From Maritalea sp047634455 (GTDB lineage Bacteria; Pseudomonadota; Alphaproteobacteria; Rhizobiales; Devosiaceae): 64,000 nt of DNA. Under the pieces are notes generated by a model. That model did no database searches and was not told the origin of the DNA. It was given only the letters and a program-made list of their open reading frames with translations. Positions 61,881 to 64,000 of the stretch are shown here, piece after piece; within the stretch, counting starts at the first letter, position 1; each line of letters begins with the position of its first letter. The position numbers were made by a program, and so were the translations under genes. The stretch spans positions 10,465 through 74,464 of the forward strand of contig NZ_JBLIAI010000006.1 of the NCBI RefSeq assembly GCF_047634455.1, read 5' to 3'.

Positions 61881-62099
61881 ATGACTTGCACAACCCTCAC
61901 AAATGTTCCACGTGAATCTTATCACCGCCGGATGGGTAATTGGTTTAAACGCTTTGCAATTATCTTTTGGCCAAAGCAGGTGCCATCGCACAAGGTTGGG
62001 CGTCCGCCCATTCCAAATGATCGCATGGTCGCCCTTAGTCCACATTTATTGCGCGATATCGGTTTTGCCGACACAAATGTGCAGCGCAAATATCGCTGA
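61881..62099 (+). CDS. Small DUF1127-like basic protein
   Basis: The 72-aa protein is Arg/Lys/His-rich with a C-terminal ALSPHLLRDIGFADTNV, which is the DUF1127 (YjiS-like) motif. The N-terminus has WFKRFAIIFW. DUF1127 proteins in Agrobacterium and Rhodobacter affect RNA turnover and phosphate or stress physiology. The ATG at 61881 follows GGAG. It is divergent from the LysR gene. Confidence 0.8.
   Translation: MTCTTLTNVPRESYHRRMGNWFKRFAIIFWPKQVPSHKVGRPPIPNDRMVALSPHLLRDIGFADTNVQRKYR
61905..61918 (+). other. Weak parS-like site inside the DUF1127 gene
   Basis: GTTCCACGTGAATC differs by one base from the 14-mer shared by the other asymmetric sites; the changed base is in the core half. It matches consensus parS at 13 of 16 positions. 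Far from parAB, its function is uncertain. Confidence 0.3.
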
Positions 62100-62183
62100 C
62101 CACTGTTCCTGAAATGTTCTTGTGTCTGGTTTGATTGGCTGCTAGCCTCGTTTCAATACTTAAGGATATTTCAGGACCCATTG

Positions 62184-63701
62184 ATGGTTACCCGTGTTCA
62201 AACCGTTGCTTTTCAAGGCATTCAGGCCCTCCCGGTAGACGTGCAAGTGCAGGTCGCCAACGGCATGCCGGCCTTTAATATTGTTGGGCTGCCAGACAAA
62301 GCGGTGGGTGAAAGCAAAGAGCGGGTGCGCTCGGCGCTCACATCGTCCGGCCTGTCGCTACCCCCCAAACGGATCACCATAAACCTTGCCCCTGCCGACC
62401 TTCCAAAAGAAGGCTCCCATTATGATTTGCCGATCGCCTTGGGGTTGATGGCGGCGATTGGCGCTATTCCAAGCGATAGTTTGGACGAATATGTGGTTTT
62501 GGGTGAATTGGCGCTGGATGGCCGAATTTCATCTGTTGCGGGGACGTTGCCCGCTGCAATCTCAGCGGAATCCCGTGGATTGGGCCTGATTTGTCCAGCA
62601 GATTGTGGCCCCGAGGCCGCGTGGGCCGGAGAAGAGTTAAACATCATCGCGCCGGTCAATCTTTTGGCGCTCGTCAATCACCTGACGGGCCACCAATTGT
62701 GCGCACGACCGGTGGCAAAGCGGCTCAGTCGCGATGCAGTTTTCCCCGATCTCAGTGAAATCAAGGGTCAAGAAGGGGCCAAACGCGCACTGGAAGTTGC
62801 GGCGGCGGGCGGACATAATTTTTTGATGATCGGACCGCCCGGCGCTGGCAAATCGATGTTGGCCGCACGGCTGCCCTCCATTTTGCCACCGCTAAATCCG
62901 CGCGAGTTACTCGATGTGTCGATGGTGCAATCGATTGCCGGTGAACTGGCAGGTGGCCGATTATCCGATTGTCGACCATTCCGTGCGCCGCATCACTCAG
63001 CTTCCATGGCGGCTTTGATCGGGGGCGGCCTCAAAGTGCGGCCCGGTGAGGTATCATTGGCCCATAATGGGGTGTTGTTTTTGGACGAATTGCCTGAATT
63101 TGCACCGCAAGTGATTGACGGGCTTCGCCAACCGCTCGAAAGTGGCGAAACCGTGATCGCTCGGGCCAACAACCGGGTGACCTATCCCTCGCGTGTTCAA
63201 TTGGTGGCGGCCATGAATCCGTGTAAATGCGGCATGGCAGGCACGCCGGGCCATACCTGTAAACGAGGTGAGCGTTGCGCGTCTGACTATCAAGGGCGGA
63301 TTTCCGGCCCGTTCTTGGATCGTATTGATATCCGTATTGATGTGCCAGCGGTTACGGCTTTGGACATGATCGAACCTGGCGAGGCAGAGCCCAGCGAAAT
63401 GGTAGCGAAACGCGTCGCGAGGGCACGGCAAATCCAAGCTGATCGCTATATGCAAATGGGCGCAACCGGGATTTACAACAATGCCGCCACCAGCGCAAAA
63501 ATCATCGAGCAAGTGGCACAACCTGACGCAGAGAGCAAAAAACTATTGGTGCAAGCGGCAGAAAAATTCTCGCTGTCCGCCCGTGCCTACCATCGCGTGC
63601 TCAAAGTCGCCCGCACATTGGCAGACCTTGGCGGGTCAGAACATATCAAAAAGTCTCATATTGCCGAAGCGCTTGGCTATCGCATAGGGTTTGGAACATG
63701 A
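62184..63701 (+). CDS. comM: YifB/ComM-family Mg-chelatase-like AAA+ ATPase
   Basis: An N-terminal Lon-protease-like domain (PAFNIVGLPDKAVGESKERVRSAL) precedes the AAA core with Walker A (MIGPPGAGKSMLAARLP), the FRAPHHSAS block, LFLDELPEF (Walker B), and a cysteine-containing NPCKCGMAG plus C-terminal helices. ComM is a helicase aiding branch migration in natural transformation in Vibrio and relatives; in non-competent species its role is unclear. The ATG at 62184 gives 505 aa. It overlaps the DinB gene by 4 nt. Confidence 0.95.
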   Translation: MVTRVQTVAFQGIQALPVDVQVQVANGMPAFNIVGLPDKAVGESKERVRSALTSSGLSLPPKRITINLAPADLPKEGSHYDLPIALGLMAAIGAIPSDSLDEYVVLGELALDGRISSVAGTLPAAISAESRGLGLICPADCGPEAAWAGEELNIIAPVNLLALVNHLTGHQLCARPVAKRLSRDAVFPDLSEIKGQEGAKRALEVAAAGGHNFLMIGPPGAGKSMLAARLPSILPPLNPRELLDVSMVQSIAGELAGGRLSDCRPFRAPHHSASMAALIGGGLKVRPGEVSLAHNGVLFLDELPEFAPQVIDGLRQPLESGETVIARANNRVTYPSRVQLVAAMNPCKCGMAGTPGHTCKRGERCASDYQGRISGPFLDRIDIRIDVPAVTALDMIEPGEAEPSEMVAKRVARARQIQADRYMQMGATGIYNNAATSAKIIEQVAQPDAESKKLLVQAAEKFSLSARAYHRVLKVARTLADLGGSEHIKKSHIAEALGYRIGFGT

Positions 63702-64000
63702 TCAAGACATTTCAACAACTTGCCTTTAACAACCTCATGGCCAATAACCGTTTAATTCAAGCAGCGGAGCAATTGGAGGAAGGCGAATTTGAGGCGACAG
63801 GCACAAGTTTTTTCCCCTCGATCAAGAAGACGCTGAACCACAACATCACAGTTGATTGGTATTATGTGGATGCGTTTGCAGGCGGCTCGCTTGGGGCAAA
63901 AGCCTGGGAAAATGACGAGCCATTTGAAAATGCGACGGGCTTAAAGGCCGCTCAGCGCGAGGTGGATCTGCGCCTGATCAGGTTTTGTGGTCAACTCACA
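63698..64000 (+). CDS. DinB-family protein, cut by the window end
   Basis: The first 101 codons are present. The N-terminus QQLAFNNLMANNRLIQAA and HNITVDWYYVDAF match the DinB/YfiT helical-bundle metalloprotein family; the His in KTLNHNIT is the first expected metal ligand. Functions include thiol transfer and stress responses. The ATG overlaps the comM TGA (ATGA). Confidence 0.85.
   Translation, partial: MIKTFQQLAFNNLMANNRLIQAAEQLEEGEFEATGTSFFPSIKKTLNHNITVDWYYVDAFAGGSLGAKAWENDEPFENATGLKAAQREVDLRLIRFCGQLT

Noticed and set aside
1..64000. CRISPR arrays, transposases, integrases or prophage genes
   Set aside because: None seen; all large open frames are explained by conserved chromosomal genes.

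Overview
The window is a chromosomal segment of an alphaproteobacterium, most likely a member of the Hyphomicrobiales (Rhizobiales) with moderate GC. The evidence is gene order: glnK-amtB-ftsK-lolA-xthA, leuS-lptE-holA, parB-parA-rsmG-mnmG-mnmE-rho-hemJ-hemE, maf-aroE-coaE-dnaQ-secB, hslV-GNAT-hslU, hisB-DUF2628-hisHAFE-coaA, hrcA-grpE and dnaK-dnaJ. All are core arrangements of that order. The genus cannot be fixed from sequence alone. No phage, integron, transposase or CRISPR array is visible; nearly everything is housekeeping.

Layout. 1-5.5 kb: tRNA-Gly, a CnoX/LON-domain/Trm112 cluster, a UbiH-type hydroxylase, and glnK-amtB behind a clear sigma-54 promoter. 5.5-16 kb: ftsK, lolA, xthA, a cyclic-nucleotide-binding protein with a response regulator, yggS, and leuS-lptE-holA. 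16-24.6 kb: a long minus-strand block, parB to hemE, covering chromosome segregation, tRNA modification, transcription termination and haem synthesis. 24.58-25.03 kb: a 456-bp gap between divergent hemE and maf, with several DnaA-box-like sequences and an AT-rich tract; this is very probably the chromosomal replication origin. Gene orientation switches there from minus to plus. 25-31 kb: maf-aroE-coaE-dnaQ, secB, fxsA, a Tim44-like protein, Smr and an XRE regulator. 31-38 kb: the hslV/hslU protease with an acetyltransferase between its subunits, and the histidine operon ending in coaA. 38-44 kb: adenosine kinase, nth, an AraC-MGMT fusion, gpmA, dapB and a PyrF-GNAT fusion. 44-53 kb: the DnaK machinery (dnaJ, dnaK, grpE, hrcA), an AlkB homologue, a GGDEF-EAL protein and a decayed GFA-family gene. 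53-64 kb: rph-rdgB-hemW, an LpoA-like lipoprotein, rsmI-yraN-gshB, two transporters, a LysR/DUF1127 pair, comM and a truncated DinB-family gene.

The most unusual signal is a set of parS-like sites. One perfect 16-bp palindromic parS lies in rsmG. Seven further sites share the core but are asymmetric: six carry exactly GTTTCACGTGAATC and one differs at one base. The altered half creates a GANTC (CcrM) methylation site each time. In all seven the GANTC half points away from the perfect parS. Other points of interest are the PyrF-GNAT fusion, the doubly interrupted GFA gene, the missing normal start codon of hemW, and an inverted repeat over the LysR ribosome binding site.
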